A DNA stretch of 64,000 bases from Apostichopus japonicus (GCF_037975245.1 NC_092578.1:5311001-5375000); one strand, 5' to 3'. Shown: positions 12,007-27,000, counted from the stretch's first letter. Made by a program: numbers and translations. Notes: generated by a model from the sequence alone, not told the origin.

Positions 12007-15000
12007 ATCGTAATGAGTTGGAAAATCAAGAACAGTGAAAAAACTTTCAGCCTCCACCGGGATTCGAACCACGGGCCTCCCGCTCTGTACGCGGACACCC
12101 TAACCACTAGGCTATGGACGCTGATTGTATGTCCAGAGGTTCGAAACCGGTAAGGAAGATCGTAATTCCACTGTAGGCGTTTGTCACCTATATCGAACAA
12201 TACTAGTTCTGTTTTTGGTGACATATATATATTCGTAACATTTACATATAACATTTGTAATTGTTTACGACTATTTTTACTCACATGATCACCTATAAGA
12301 GTCGCAGAACCCCCATTGTTATCTTGAACTACCCTCACAGCACTTTCGCCTCTGATGTGAATATAACCAGTGTTACCCGAGATATCGTAGGTGAAATCTG
12401 TAGTCAGGTTGCTTGGATAGTCGATAACATTCACTCTCCCGTCTCGCAAGTCCGTTATAATCGACTCGGCAAAAATTTCGCCATTGGGATCCAGGACTTT
12501 CACACTATCTAAAATACCATATGCATTGTAAGAATAAGCTGCCTTTACACCATTTGCGTCGGTAAATGATGAAACAGCGCCGTCACTTTCGTAGGTATAC
12601 GATACTGTGTCGCCATTGACGCTAGCCGATAGTAGGAAGGATTCAGTAAGGTCGTAGGTATAGCTGTGTTAGAAGCATAGAACGATTATCATTACGTGAA
12701 GAAGCAAGTTGGATTGCTAGATAAGAACTGTTCTACTAGATATACGGAGTATTGTGATCAACCTATGACTATAATTGATCGAATTATGGTTTCCGTTCTT
12801 TCAGTCAGGCCGGGTCTTTAATCACTATTGATCGCACGGAAGCCCAAGATTAAATTCATTTCAATTATTAAGAAATGTTATTTAACTAAAGATTGCAACA
12901 TGAAATACAACCAATCAATTTACTGTAACATGTTCTATAACTTGAGTGGAAAATACATCTAGAAATCACACATTCTGTCGCCTAGTTAACGCCTGTTACA
13001 TTTGCAGAACCTGCAAGCGTCACTGCATTTAAATGGATTCTATGTGTTCTATTCGCAGAATTTGGAAATCTGAAATTATTTGGACATTATTTTGAACTAC
13101 TAACCTAGCCGAACTGTACATATTACCGCGACGGTCCCAAGCCTCTACTAGTTGTACGAAACCAGACGCAGTGTAGGATACGGTTAATGAAGAGCCAAAA
13201 GATGAAATCACTTCGACCGGTCTGTTGTCTCCATTGCACTCAAAGGTTAATCGGGTATCGTCCTCGAAGGAGGCAATGTACTTCAAGGCCAGAGTTGTGG
13301 AATCGAATGCATACAAATACCCACCTAATGCAATGGCATCAATGTAAAGGAAGTCTGAAAGGGAATCGTGAAAGATGGAGTAAGTATTAATCAAAACTTT
13401 GGGAGAAAAGGCTGTTACAGACGTTACGATATATCTTGGAGGTTATATAAACGCATTTCTATTTATATGCACCAAAAAATGTTTGGAAGTCATATAACGA
13501 AAAGTATAAAGTAACATAATATCATTTTCCTTTAAAAAAAGGGATAATAACATCGTTCAGATAAGTTTCTCAACACATTCTTTCAGCGGTTCAACCACCC
13601 ATCTGTAAAGTGAACCGGGCATACTCCATTAGTTAAGTAGTTATGCATATTCACCACCACCATACTTGTGTTTGAAAGAGAACGTCCGAGTTTCGTGGTC
13701 CATGATTAAAAGCTTGGGCATATGGCATTACTAACAGTACCTTTTATAAAGATCAAGTATACATTCAATATGAAAATTATAAAAAAAAATATGTAAGAAT
13801 AAAAAGAGGCTGTAGGTGTGGATTAATTATTCCTAACGCCGTAGACTTCGTCTCAGCTTGCAGCGTGCCGTTCATTCTGCGAGCAAACATCCGAAAACTA
13901 TAACACAACATTTCAGAAGTATACTTATTCCCCTCCCCCTTACCCTTTTTCTCAGAAACACAGTTTATTTGTACCTGTTCCGTTAAGAATAATGGAGCCC
14001 CTGCTGCTGGTATATGGTCCATCGTTATTCTCTCTCTCGAACTCAAAAAAATTATTTTCCTGCTCCAAGATCAAAGATTTTTCTTCCACGGATACTATCT
14101 TTAAATTCCTACGATAAAAAAGATAACAGTTTACATGGGTTCAACACATTTTAAACTTCGCGTGCAATTTTAAACAAGTACGTACAGTTCCTTACAGACT
14201 TACAATTCCTTTCAATGGACTATATGTCTATGAACTTTGGGACAATATAAAGTGCAAATGAAATAGACAGTGCAAACGAAAATCTAACTGTATAATTATA
14301 TTTTATAATCAATGACACAAACAGGTTTTCGTGGCTTTGTACGTGTGGCCTAAAAGCATGCCAAACGCAGCTGAAATTCATCTGACCAATATCACTTAAT
14401 CATGTTTGTCATTTCAAAAAGGTAGCTAATTCCAAGTTGTCTAACTACAGCTATAATTAAATAAGCTAAACTGATAGGATTCAGAGTTACTTCTGAGAGT
14501 CACATGGAAGGCATTTCAATTAAAATCCATAGCAGATAATCATAGCACAAGTGTTATTTTTTTAAAGAATGGTCTTCATGATCTCAATGAATGTTACTAA
14601 TCTACATGCCCAAAAAATGTTGAAAAAAAGATAGAAATCTAATTACCACCACAATGACTTCCAGCCTCTTCCAAATGCTCCAACAACTGCTCGACTTGAC
14701 AAACGCGAGTCAAACGTTCTGGTATACTCTAACGTCAACAGCCCCTTTTCATTTCGAAGTTCCTGTATATCTACTATGTCAACATCAACAGCACTGAGAT
14801 CCCCAAAACCGTCGATTAAATCAAGTTGATATGTCATAGCCTGCTCCAACAAAGGAGCTCTGCTTCCGGTCACGGAAAGTTGGTTCAGAACATTAGACAT
14901 TTGCCGCATAAAACTTGCATGAGATGGGCCTGTGGCTTCAAGAAATATATCCCACACCCTGTTCCAGCGTTCATCACTGTACATTAATGGACGATAAAAA

Positions 15001-18000
15001 TCTTTGTCGTCGGCGTACAAATTTGGTATCGATTCGTCGTCAGAAGATATTGATGAAATTTTAACATTCACCGTTCCCGTTGCATCCAACAACCGCACCT
15101 GAAAGGTGTACCTTGCAAAAGATCCAGGAATTAAGACACCAGCAGGGCCTTTGCTAGGAGAGCCAAAGAAAACGTGAGAGGGTGACCAATCAGCAGTTGG
15201 TCCTCCATTTATTAAAAGCGCTTCTCCGGGGGTTGTAACACTTAGAGTTAAAAGAGGGGAAAGAACATCTGTATTGCCGGTATTTGAAATAACAACATCA
15301 ACAATGCCAACTTCAAAGGGCCTTAAACTAGTCGGATTGTTTACAGAAATTGTCGTTGTGCCCTGTGTTCCATTGATCATTTCTAATGCTTCGGGAAATT
15401 CGGCCACGTTGTTCAGAATTAGATCAAAAGATGACCCGACGTCTGTAGTTGACAGGTCAAATGTTGCAAACAGTTCCTGAGAAGAAAACCGGAAGACTTC
15501 AACTGCGTCTAATTCAAATCCGGATGCCCTATTTCTAATTTTAGCATAAATGTCTTCTGGGAATACAGTCCCTTCCACTGAAATGGTCACCATACCGAGA
15601 GGGGCGACTTGTCTTGGCTTAATGTCCATAATTTCAAACGCTGCAATTTTTGCAGAAAGCGTTATGGTAGATGGGTTGTAAGATTCTCTGTTATCTAATA
15701 CACCGTTATTCTGCACTAAGAGGTAATACTCTCCTTGCCTAGTCGGAGTGAGAACGACTGTTTGGTTGGCAGAGAGTTGCCCTTGGCTTGCAGAATCAAA
15801 AAGATGCGGAGAAGCAACATCATTGAATCGAAGAAACAAGGAGTTCACGCCAAAATTAGATGTGCTTTCTAAACTCACTATCAGGGTTTCATCAGACGGT
15901 ACTGATGGAATGCGGTATGCTAAGCGCTGCATGAATTCAAGTTGGGCAGAGAGGGGTACCTCAAGCTCCAGGAGCGGTAGAGATACAATCACTACGTTGT
16001 CGTCAATTCCGATGTTGTTCTCTAAACGCAGGTCTCTTACATTGCTACGTGTTCTAACAATTGTGTATAATTCCCCGGAAGGGACGAGTGGTACTTGGGC
16101 TTCGAGTGAGACGATATCTGTGTTCAAGGGAACACTTGACAATCCATCAAGTAGAAATGAGTTACAAATACGCCCGACTTCATAATCCATGATGCTCCAT
16201 TCTTCATTATCAGACAAGTAAACCGTGTCACATTTGTAGCCCCGCACCATTTGAAGACCAAGATTTTCCACAACCCAGTCAATGGCAATCGATGCCCCAA
16301 ACGAAGCTGTCACTGGAGCATTTACTGAGGTAACTGCAAGGTCAGACGAAAATCCGCCACGTATATCAAACGTCATTTGGTCTATGTTGTTATTCTCATC
16401 TTCTTCAAATACTTCACCTCTGCTATCTATATCAACAATAAGATAGTACGTCGCCGCAGGGAGGTCGAATGGAAGGAACACTTCTACGTTTTTCTGGAAT
16501 GTGTCTCCAGACGCCAACGTTGCACTAGTGGGTGATGATGAAAGTCTAGTATCGAATGGATCAACACTTGAATCTTGGCTGAGATAAATGGCATCAATCC
16601 ATGCGTTCTCAATGGTTGCAGGTCCAACGTTTGTCACATTGTACCGAAAAGTGAAAGGTTCACCAGAACCTAAATCCAAAGCGCTAGAAGATATGGCAGC
16701 TACAAGATCACCCCTTGGTCCTTCGTAGAGGTTAAACTGGCTGCTAAGTTTAACATTGTTTTCACGATTTGACTCTCGTTCCTGCAATGTCACGTCAGTG
16801 GCAACCTGAATTTGTGCCAAACCGTTCAAAGCAAAGGGGATTCTAAACCCGACAGTGGTAATATATTTGTCTTTGGTGTCTAAAACACCAATTCGTGTGG
16901 ACTTTACAACTAGTTCTTCAAAGAACGGTTGAACCAGGTAAATACAATCAGTCCAAGATGACGATGTCGTTGAAGCACCCATGTTTTGAACCTCGTAACG
17001 AATTGTGATAAAAGACCCAAATGAAACATTCAAAGGAAATCCAGTTATATTAGTTACAGCAAGGTCAGGTATACCAGGTTCTGGAAGCGTCAAAAGCACT
17101 CTACTTTGGGCTACAGCTGTGCCTAGTGGTAACGGTTCTCCAGGGACTAATTCGTATGTACTTGTGACAGCAACGGATACAGTACCAGCAGCATTTTGAG
17201 GAACTGGAAGTGTCTTGGAAGTGCTGTAAGACTGTCCAGTTTCCATCTGCCCAATAGTAGGAAAAACGCCAAGGCTGAAGGAATTGTCTGTACCCAAACT
17301 TATGTCGGAAACTATAGTAACTTCGTCATACCATTCGGATTCAGCAATCATTGTATTTCCTACATTTGTCACCCGCCAACTGACAAAGATGGCCGTTCCA
17401 GACTGTAAGATTTCCCAGCCGACGTCGGAAACCTCTAAGCTAGGCGTTGGGGGCGGATTAATGGAATATGGACCAAAGTATACTGGCGAAACAGAGACAC
17501 AAACAGACTCATCCTGTTCGTAAGATACGGTAAATGAGACAATACCATTCACAGTCAGTGGAAGACGAACCGAAATATTAACTTGTAAAGAGTCACTGGG
17601 AACAAGAGCAGATGTCAATAGCACATTACGAAGAGGATGGCGTTTTTGAGATACTAACGACACAATCGCAGTTACACTGTTGGTTAACGCTGTGAGGTTA
17701 CCAACATTAACAGTAAACCATGTTAGTTTAATGTCTTCTCCTGCAGTGAAAGAGTCTAACTCATCAAATGCGTTAGAAATTGTCAAGTTACGTGTTTCCA
17801 ACAGAGGTGACAAACATGGTATGGTGAGGAAAATATCGATCACGTTACTACCAGTCCCGCTTTCCAAACCATTAAACGATGTGGTAATTTCAATCCTAAT
17901 GTTTCCACTAATTTCACTCGGGATAGGAAATTCTCTATTTGCTACGTTGTAATTGGATTCTGGAAGAAGATTCGTCATAGTAACAACGCTTTCAAGAGTT

Positions 18001-21000
18001 CTTCGTACGCACCTGCCATTACATTGTATCACTACCACTGTATCTATGATGCGATCGCCGCCAGTCGCCCCTGGCCCAACATTTGTTACAGTCCAGTTCA
18101 GTACGAGGACAGATTCCCCACTGATAAGGTTCAGGCTAACTGTACCATTTGCATCCGAAATTACTAAATCCGCCAAGTTTTGGACAATTTGCATATTCTG
18201 GGAGGCCTCGTTGTTATTCTCATATTCAAATTCAAAGACTGTATTGGTTACATCTGTCGCCACTTCAATTTGATACATTCCAGTTGTCCAAATGTCACGT
18301 ACGAAGAATGTCGTCGATCTTTGATAAGACGAGGATGGAGATAAGTCTTCTGATATAAACCGATAACCAAATGTCTGCAATACTCGACCATCTGCTTGTT
18401 TTATCACCTGCAGATGAAAATGAAATGAGATTTGATTCAGTACTGATAATCACGGCCCATGAGTGTTGCAATTACTTGTTGACGCACCTATACGTTACTT
18501 ACTACACAATGAATATGGACTACATCGATGTTAGCAGAAAAAGAAAGTAGAGAACAAGTCGACAGTACAAACAAACAATACAGCTTTACTAGGAGAAATA
18601 CAAGAACAAGTGTCACCTACCACTGAATCGTACCAAAAGCTAGAATCTGGAAGTCCATTTCCAGCATTTCGCACTTCCCAGCTTACGTTTACAGCTTCTC
18701 CCGATTGTGCTCTTTTAGGCTGAACAGTTACGTTGGTGACAGTGAAATCAGCAGGGGGACTCAGAATGACAGAAATATTCTTAGGGAGTGGAAAAAATAA
18801 AGAGATGCCATTATAATCATTCTGATGACATTAATTCTCATATGAAAAAGTGTAAACCATATAGTCAGTGGTTTGGTGCTTACTGCAGGTTTTTGATAGT
18901 CTAAATGTGACGCCATTGAGGCTGACACTTAGATATGTACACCTCCATGGTAACAGTCGTACAGTGTAGGTACTTAGTAACTACTCAAGAGTGGATTCAT
19001 TTATCTGTTGTTGTTGTTACTATTAGTTGTTAAACTATCTTTCATTTAAACTGTTCTCTTTGACCTTAGAAAAGTTAGACCTTCTGAACTTCACACTCAC
19101 CCGAACCCCCCCCCCCAACCTTCACCTTGTTGTGTTAGCAAGGGTAACAACATGGACTGAGTGAAATAAACAATTTCTGTACAAGTAACGGATGATTGGC
19201 AGGGATGATAACAAGACGTCGTTTTGCCAGTGAGAACCGTAATAGCAAATGACAGAATCATATTAAATTTGTGGAATATTGTTTCTTTTTCACGGTCTTC
19301 TTTGTGTTGCACGTATCGTGATGGACAATTGACAGGAATGGAGCACAGAAAGCCGTCTTTGCCTATACATGGTAGAAAGAAAAAAGTAGATTACCATGGA
19401 GTTCAGTTCATTGTTGTTTTCAAATACGTGCTCGTAAATAGAACTGAATACGTCAGTTTCTACGATGACTTGGAAGGTTCCAAACACACGTTCTGGGATC
19501 GTCACTGTAGCAATACCGCTGTAGCCGCTTCCAACAGAGAGGATACCGTCGTGTCTGACCGTCGCAAGTCGATGGTCTTGTCTGTCCAGAACCCCATCGG
19601 AGGAAAGGGAAATTTGATCAAACCATACGGCGTCTCTGGTGACACCAAAGCCGACATTATCCACAGACCATCTAACTTCGATTTCCAGTCCTGATGAAGA
19701 ACAATATGTGGCATAACCATTTTTGACGAAACCGATACGTATAGTTACTCAATTTTTTTCAGAATTGGTGAAGAAAATTGAGCTTTCTTGTTGTTATTCA
19801 TTAAAGTTCCAACACTTCAGTTTCAGGAAAACACAATTTTAACACTATTAGAGTGACTATTGGCGGTAATTAATACAATATTATTATCATTATGCCGATA
19901 TAATCGAATGTTATATATTCCTACCTCTATACGTTTTACGTTTTGGTAGTGTTGACTGGAAGCTGTTTAAGGCAATGAGTGTTTTAAAATTGTTGCGAAA
20001 AGAAAAAATTCAATTTATTTCTCATATGTACATAGGTCACTGACAAAAGTAGTTGTAACAAAGAAGACAAACAAATTACTGTTTAGATCTAGAAATATGA
20101 AGAAACTTACCAGAAAATGAAGAAGATGGTACAATTACGTCGGATACCTGTAGGTCTGGGGGTGGCGTTAAGCGTATCTCAACCGTACCGTCTGAGCGTA
20201 TTAAGTTATTTGACCTATCGATGTCTTCCACTGCTCTGCTTACATCAGTTTCAACAAAAACAAAGTAGGTGCCAACCAAGTCTTCTGGAAGTATCCACGT
20301 AGAGGTCACAATATGTCCATCACCCGGATCAACAAATCTTTCCACAGATTCAAAATTCGAAAAGTCTAAATCAATGGGGTCTGGTAATAACGAAAAATAG
20401 ACGTAGTCTAATCGGCCAGTTCCAGGTACTCCCATTTGCCCAACATTGCTCACCTCCCATGAGATCGCAATCGCTTGGCCTGAAAACGCAAAATCTGGTA
20501 TGACGATCTCACCGACAGTTAAGTCAGGAAAGCTTCGAGTGATGAATCCCCAGATAGGACTTGGTACAATCGTGACCTCACCTGCGATAACGTATTCCAC
20601 TTGCCATAGCATCCGTGCGCCATGCGGATAGGGAGAGGAGGGTCGATACATCAGTTCAGTTGTTTCTTTTGCGGGTTCCATTGGACGTTCATCTTCATAA
20701 CGCCAAATGTAAACTCGATGGCTTATTGCACCTGGATAACTAGGCCAACTTAAAAAAGCTGTCAGAGCCACATTAGCTTCTCCATTAGCGGGTGATTCTG
20801 GTAACACCAGTTCAAGTATTTGGATGCGTTGTTGTGCTCCAACTACATTACCACAGTCATCCATAACCGTCCAAAATCGTGTGAATTCAGAGCCACACTG
20901 CTTCACGGCAACATCATCAGAGAAGGTAACTCGAAGAGGATGACCACAAGGGTGAAAGACCGTGGTTCCGACCTGTTGTGGGTTCAAAATATCTAACTCA

Positions 21001-24000
21001 GATTCCAGATTATCGTCACACGCCAGTAATCTAAAGGTTGGAATATTGATCTGCGGTGGTAAAATGATATCGATGACAAGGCTTTGACGTGAAGTAGCTG
21101 AGTTGCCTGCAGCATCGGTTGCTTTCCAAACGCGACTGATGGAACAGTCAGGTGTAAAATCGTCGACGAACGTTAGTAACGGAGCAAAGTCTTGGTTATC
21201 GGTGACGATCGGAACACCGGTGATATTTGGATGAGTAGGTGCTCCACATGTTACAAAAGCGGTAGAAAGATTTGAAACAACTGGTGCTTCGTTATCTGAA
21301 AGAAAAAGCCAGGCGTATTATATTCCAAACCATCAAGGTAGCGTTCATGCCATGCAGAAACAAAATTCATGAAGGCAAGATTATGCCTCTAGCCATTGTA
21401 ATAGGTCACGACGTTACACGTCAGTCTTTAAGATAGGATACGTCCAAGAACTTTACCTGTTGTCATGAACCTTCTCGCAAATAAATTGTTTACACGGCAC
21501 AGCAAAAATATGATTTTTCATTAAAACATGAAAATTAGACGTCGTTGCAGTCTTTAAAGGAAATCCGTTTAGATAGTTATGAATCTTTCGCATACTGCTG
21601 TGTAAAGTCACTATAAAGATCGTGTTCTTAATGTTGAGAATAAAATGCTCACAAAGAAAGCACATAATCGCAACATCATTAAAACAAAGTCTTGTTACTA
21701 ATCGGTGAAATCAAATGTGCGACACATTGTTCTCCTTTTAATGTTTGTCCCTTCATCTTATATACATATCGAACGAAATACGCTAAAAGAAGCCGATATT
21801 TTGCAAGTGGAATTCAATTCCAAGCTCAGTGAAACTGATGAACTCACCCACAATCCAGGTGATGGTGACTTCTTCACCAGTATTACCAACATCATCGGTA
21901 GCGATCAGTGAAAATTGATACTGAATGTTATTGATCAATCCAAATATCATGTACGGACTTGTACAAGGATGATAGGTAGGCTCAAAATTGGAACTGTTAT
22001 AACCACATACGAATTGGCAAGTGTCCCGGTAAGAAGCGCAACGGAAAGAAAGTAGTTCGTTGGTATTGTTGGAGAAATCCGTGGGCCGCATTAGTATTTC
22101 AACCTCTGGTGCAGTTGTATCTACAAGACAGATTAGATAAAACAGTTTTATCATAAATTCTGTCTGGGATTTAACGCTGTCATCGTTATTATACGAATGA
22201 TACCATTGCCGTTATCATTTCTCCCTGCACCTTTCCAAACGATTTTTTTTTTTCAAATTCCAAACATTAATTGATTAATTTCTTCTTGACATCATTTGTT
22301 AAGTGCAGCAATGCAGCTCATATGGCAGTGAAGTTTCACTAAAAATAACGAAGGAAAAATGTCGCCAATTTTTATTTCAATTTTCTTTTGACAGATTACT
22401 AATACGAACAAGTATCTGGGGGGGGGGGGGGGGGCGAACTGCTTCGAATCAAATAAAATACATTATTTACTTTCACTGAGTGAGGAAAGCAATACTTAGT
22501 ACAATGATGTTGGTCAGGGGTGCAAAGCTGCATCGTAAAGTCATTTGGCAGAATCCATTGTGTCGTTTCTCCTCTGTCCACAGCAGTAACACTAAGTAAT
22601 CCTGTGTAATACATACCAACGAACCAAGTGGTCTGCCTAGTCGTGCCGATATTTCCAGACGTATCCGTGGCGGTAACATAAAGCGTATGGAAACCCTCTC
22701 GTAGACTATCGCCTCGCCATGACTGACCACAAAAGACAAGACTTGTCCCACTAGGTGATGATAAGGTACAGGTGCTATTTGCTGGTTCATTAACGCTCCA
22801 TTCAATGGTAACGTTTTCATTTGATCTAAATGGTACATTGTTGAAAACAAGCACCGGCGGTGTCACATCTCCTGCGAATGACAAGTTTAAATGCTTATTT
22901 GGATGTAATGTTCCTGTCTTAACAATTCATTCATGTCCAAGGAGCAACTCCTTGCAAATACCTAACACGTAAAACATAAAACAACTGAGCACAGTCTGGG
23001 AAAAATTGTGAAGGAGCAAAGATATCTTAAGGATAACTTCCATACCAGAGCCATCATAACTTAAAGCCATGAGTTCACTAAGTGATTTATCTACCACTTA
23101 GTTATTAAATGAAAAATGAGAGGGAGGGGAGGGGGAGGAGAGGGAGGATTGTGGGTGGAGGGAAGCCTGAGGTTCCTTCTGTGAAAGTACAAGAAGCACT
23201 TACTTATCGTGAACGTCCAGAGGGTAACGTCTGTGATTTGTGGTGATTCAACGCCACAGAATGATGTAGATTTTGCAACTCCGGGATCCATTAGAATATA
23301 GTAGGTAAGTTTCTCTACAAGGACTCTCCGTGGGATGAAAAATGCAACATTACTGTCATCGAGAAATTCAACTTGTTGAGAGAATTCAGCATCCAGTTGG
23401 TAGACGAGCGAATCAGTTTCGTCATAAACTGAAATATAGGTCGGTCTTGTGGGTCGAACAATCTATAGTGCATGTAGGCAAAACGCACATGATTACCATA
23501 GTGAAGTGTTGGGGATCAAACTTAAGTATAGTGAATTTCAGTGCTTTCATTGCTTTCGGGAAATGATGGTTTGACTATCGATAAGCTTAGAGTGTTTCAA
23601 AGTTATGCAAATTAGGTTATGAATATTTTATATATCAGGACAATGAGGTTTCATTTATTTAGCCTGATGTGTTCATTATGTAGTAGAAGACGAGTGAAGC
23701 CATCAAGTCTTACCTGTTGGTCAAAAGTAAATGCCAATGAAATGTCATTTGGAATGAGTAAAGCTCCATTCGGTGGTTCCAAAGATGTAAAGTTTATTTC
23801 TGGCGGATTAGCTGGAAGAGATATAACAAAGAAATATATGTTTATGCTATACATTCATGATACAAGAACCTGTTGAATATTTGAAGTTTCATATAAAATG
23901 TGTCAATACGACGCATAGGAAATACATATGAAAACAGTCTCAACCTGAATGGCTTGTGAATGAAGTTTAGTTTGCTCCTATTCAGTCTTTTTTCGTTACA

Positions 24001-27000
24001 TGTGAAAGCGACTGTGATATCAAAACAACTTACTCCCAGTGACCAAGGTGATACAGGATTGTATTCCCACGGATCTGAAATTACAAAGATATTGAAGATG
24101 TAAAAGTCATGCACGTTGTCTGAACGTTTTAGGGTACCTCGTCGTCTTCGGTTTGTAAAGAGAAATATTATGCTATACCGCAGTACAAACTAACATAAGT
24201 AAAACAAATCAAAGAAAAATCAAACCCAGCTGGTAGATGCAATAGCAGAGCCTAACGAAATCACACGAAGTAGAAGTATTTTTTATTTCTATTTGAGTTC
24301 GTTGGGGGGGGGGGGGGGGCTTAGCAGGGGTCTATATCTGTTAGTTCTATAGCTCTAATTGCCTCAGTCGTCACCTGATTCACAAGCGTGTATAAATCAC
24401 AGTATTCCATAATATGATAACGTAAACAATAGTAATGAGAAACGACATAACACATCCGTACAATGAAATAACTTATTAACCGATGTAATTGACGCTGTTA
24501 AATGGACAACAACAGACACATTTTAACACATGTCACGTATATACTACATATAGGCTGCTTACAGACAATCATTTAACAGTAGTTATAATCACTTACCAGA
24601 AAGTCACGTGACTTGGTGATTTCTTGCCAATATGAGAAGAAACTTTAGATACAAGATTCTAACGAGCTGAATTGCTGGGCATAAATGGCAAGTCTTGCAG
24701 AATTGAGTAATACTTACCTATGCAAACAGGGTCGAAGGTCAAACAAACTTCACTTCTGCATAATAAGCCTTATTATGACTGTAACCAACAATTGACATTC
24801 AACGACCTTCGACCTCCATGGAAAACACAAGAGCCCAAGGGCACTATGGTTCCTTGCTTATAAAGACTAAGCTCTATCCTAAAATTGTTATTTCCGGGTT
24901 TAATGTACACAAACAATACGACTGCTATAAATATCACAAATCAATGATTGGCCATTTTGTTAATCTGTTGACTTTTGTTAGATTTGTTTATAGACTGTAC
25001 TTAATAACTTTGGTTGCACATTTACCCATGGACAAGTTTGGTTACTCATGGACCCATAGTTTGGTTACCCATGGACAATTACAATATGGCCACCAAAATT
25101 CAAATATTCAACTTAAAAATAACTAATACAGGTCACTGGAGGCGCTATTCCAAGGTTATGTGAGGTCAACAGAGGTCCACCTCTCAAAACCAAACAAAAC
25201 CTTGACCTCTGCTAACGTTGCACATGAAGATCGCACAGGGGCCAACCATGGACAATTTTGATCAGTTTTTAGGAGATTGAGTTTTTGACCCATAATTGAC
25301 CTTTGTTGACCTTGGATCACATAACCGTTATGTTCGGAAACAATCGCTTACCCTATTCACAACTAATCCCAAAATGTCAATCATGTCGGACCCCTTGAGT
25401 GGCAGTTTCACCAGTTATTGCCAAAAAAAACCACACATTTTGAGCCATAATTGACCCTTTGGTGACCTTGGATAACATAACGGTTATTTTTGGAAAACTT
25501 CATTCACAACTTGTCCCACTATATCAGCCATGTCAGACTTCGTCACTGGAAGTGGTTGCAAATATTAGCATGTGGGCATTTTTTGCCCATAAGCGACCTT
25601 GAATCACCTTAGATGGCATGACGGTTTTTATGAAAAATGTTCCCCTTGATGATGTGCACTCGATCCTAAACTTGTTATACACTCAACCCATGGACAATCA
25701 TGATCGGAAGACCATTTGCGATCTGAATATGGCCACAAAAATTCAAAGAAACTAATACAGGTCACCAAATGTCAACCTTAGGTCAAAGGTTACAAAGATG
25801 CGGGTCGACTAATGGATTACAATAGCGTAACTCCCAACCTTGAAGGACATTTCATTCTCAAGTTTTCTCAAAAATACTAGTTTTTGACCTCTAATTGACC
25901 TTGTTGACCATGGATCACACGACTGTTTCATTTGAAAACGATCCTCTACCCTATTTACAACTAGTTCCAAAATAACAAAACATCTCGGACCCTTTCAATC
26001 ATGGGAGTTATTGCTTTGTTTATTATTTTGGTTTTTGGCCCCTAACAGACCTTTGGTGACCTTTATAGGCACCGAAAACAATAAGACACACCTTCTTACT
26101 ATGGCGCATGTAAATACCAAGTTTGAGTGAAGTTCAACATTTCCTAGCTGAGTTACAGTGTACCCAAGCAAGTGTTACAGACACACACACGCACGCCAAG
26201 TTGACTACATGTTCCTTTTGCTAAAGCAAGGAACCAAAAGGGATCATTTGCTCACCAAGGGCTACCAACATACAAAGTTTAAAGTTCAAGAAACTTCAGT
26301 TCTTGCGATATCATGCATACAAGTTTTTCAGACTTTGACCTCTGGTGACCTCAAATGACTTTGAACTCCATGAAAAACACTAGGGATCATCTGCTTACCA
26401 AGGGCTACCTACAAACCAAGTTTAAAGTTCAAGCAACTTCCACTTCTTGAGATATCGTGCTGACAAGGGTTTCAGACAAACTTTGGCCTCTGGTGACCTC
26501 AAATGACCTTTGACCTCTATGACAAACACTTGGGATCATCTAATTACTAAGAGCTACCAACATACTAAGTTTAAAGTTCATTCAACTTTTACTTCTTGAG
26601 ATACCATGTTTACATAGTTTTCAGCATTTGACCTCTGGTGACCCCACATTACCTTGGACCTCAATGAAAACAATAAGGATCATCTAATTACTAACAGCTA
26701 CCAACATACTAAGTTTAAAGTTCAATTAAATTTTACTTCTTGAGATATCATGTTTACATGGTTTTCAGCTTTTGACCTATGGTGACCTCAAATGACATTG
26801 ACTCCCATTCAAAACCATAAGGTTTACCTGCTTACAAGGGCTTTCAACACACTAAGTTTAAAGGTCATTCAACTTTTACTTCTTGAGATACCATGTTTAC
26901 ATAGTTTTCAGCCTTTGACCTCTGGTGACCCCAAATTACCTTTGACCTCCATGAAAAACAATATGGATCATTTGCTATCCTAGGTCAATCCCCAGTTAAA

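Larger units (their letters stand above)
6321..14646. other. Introns 15-23 outside named elements
   Basis: Introns between exons 24 and 15 (for example 8132-8592, 9411-9940, 10045-10555, 12664-13104, 13355-13974, 14109-14646) are 0.4-0.6 kb each. Apart from the MITE and the tRNA-like repeat listed separately I see no gene, RNA or regulatory element in them. ORFs in this span are shadows of the exons on the other strand or run past splice donors. Confidence 0.5.

Noticed and set aside
12050-12121. Functional tRNA gene
   Set aside because: Mismatches in the T stem and acceptor, an unlikely ACA anticodon, and adjacent TA microsatellite point to a SINE or pseudogene.
15748-16185. 145-codon plus-strand ORF inside exon 15 and other long ORFs opposite exons 12, 15 and 21
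   Set aside because: They are antisense shadows of a strongly coding minus-strand exon with clear domain content.
22420-22435. Homopolymer G/C runs (also near 24305, 31100, 36008, 44925, 45188) as regulatory or G-quadruplex elements
   Set aside because: Such runs are scattered genome-wide in this sequence and single long G runs are length-unstable; nothing ties them to function.
24718-24755. Use of this 38-base stretch as a constitutive exon of the giant gene
   Set aside because: Including it forces a stop in exon 8. Direct joining of exons 6 and 7 gives the expected GSVGIQSCITL strand and closes all phases, so it is kept only as a possible poison exon.
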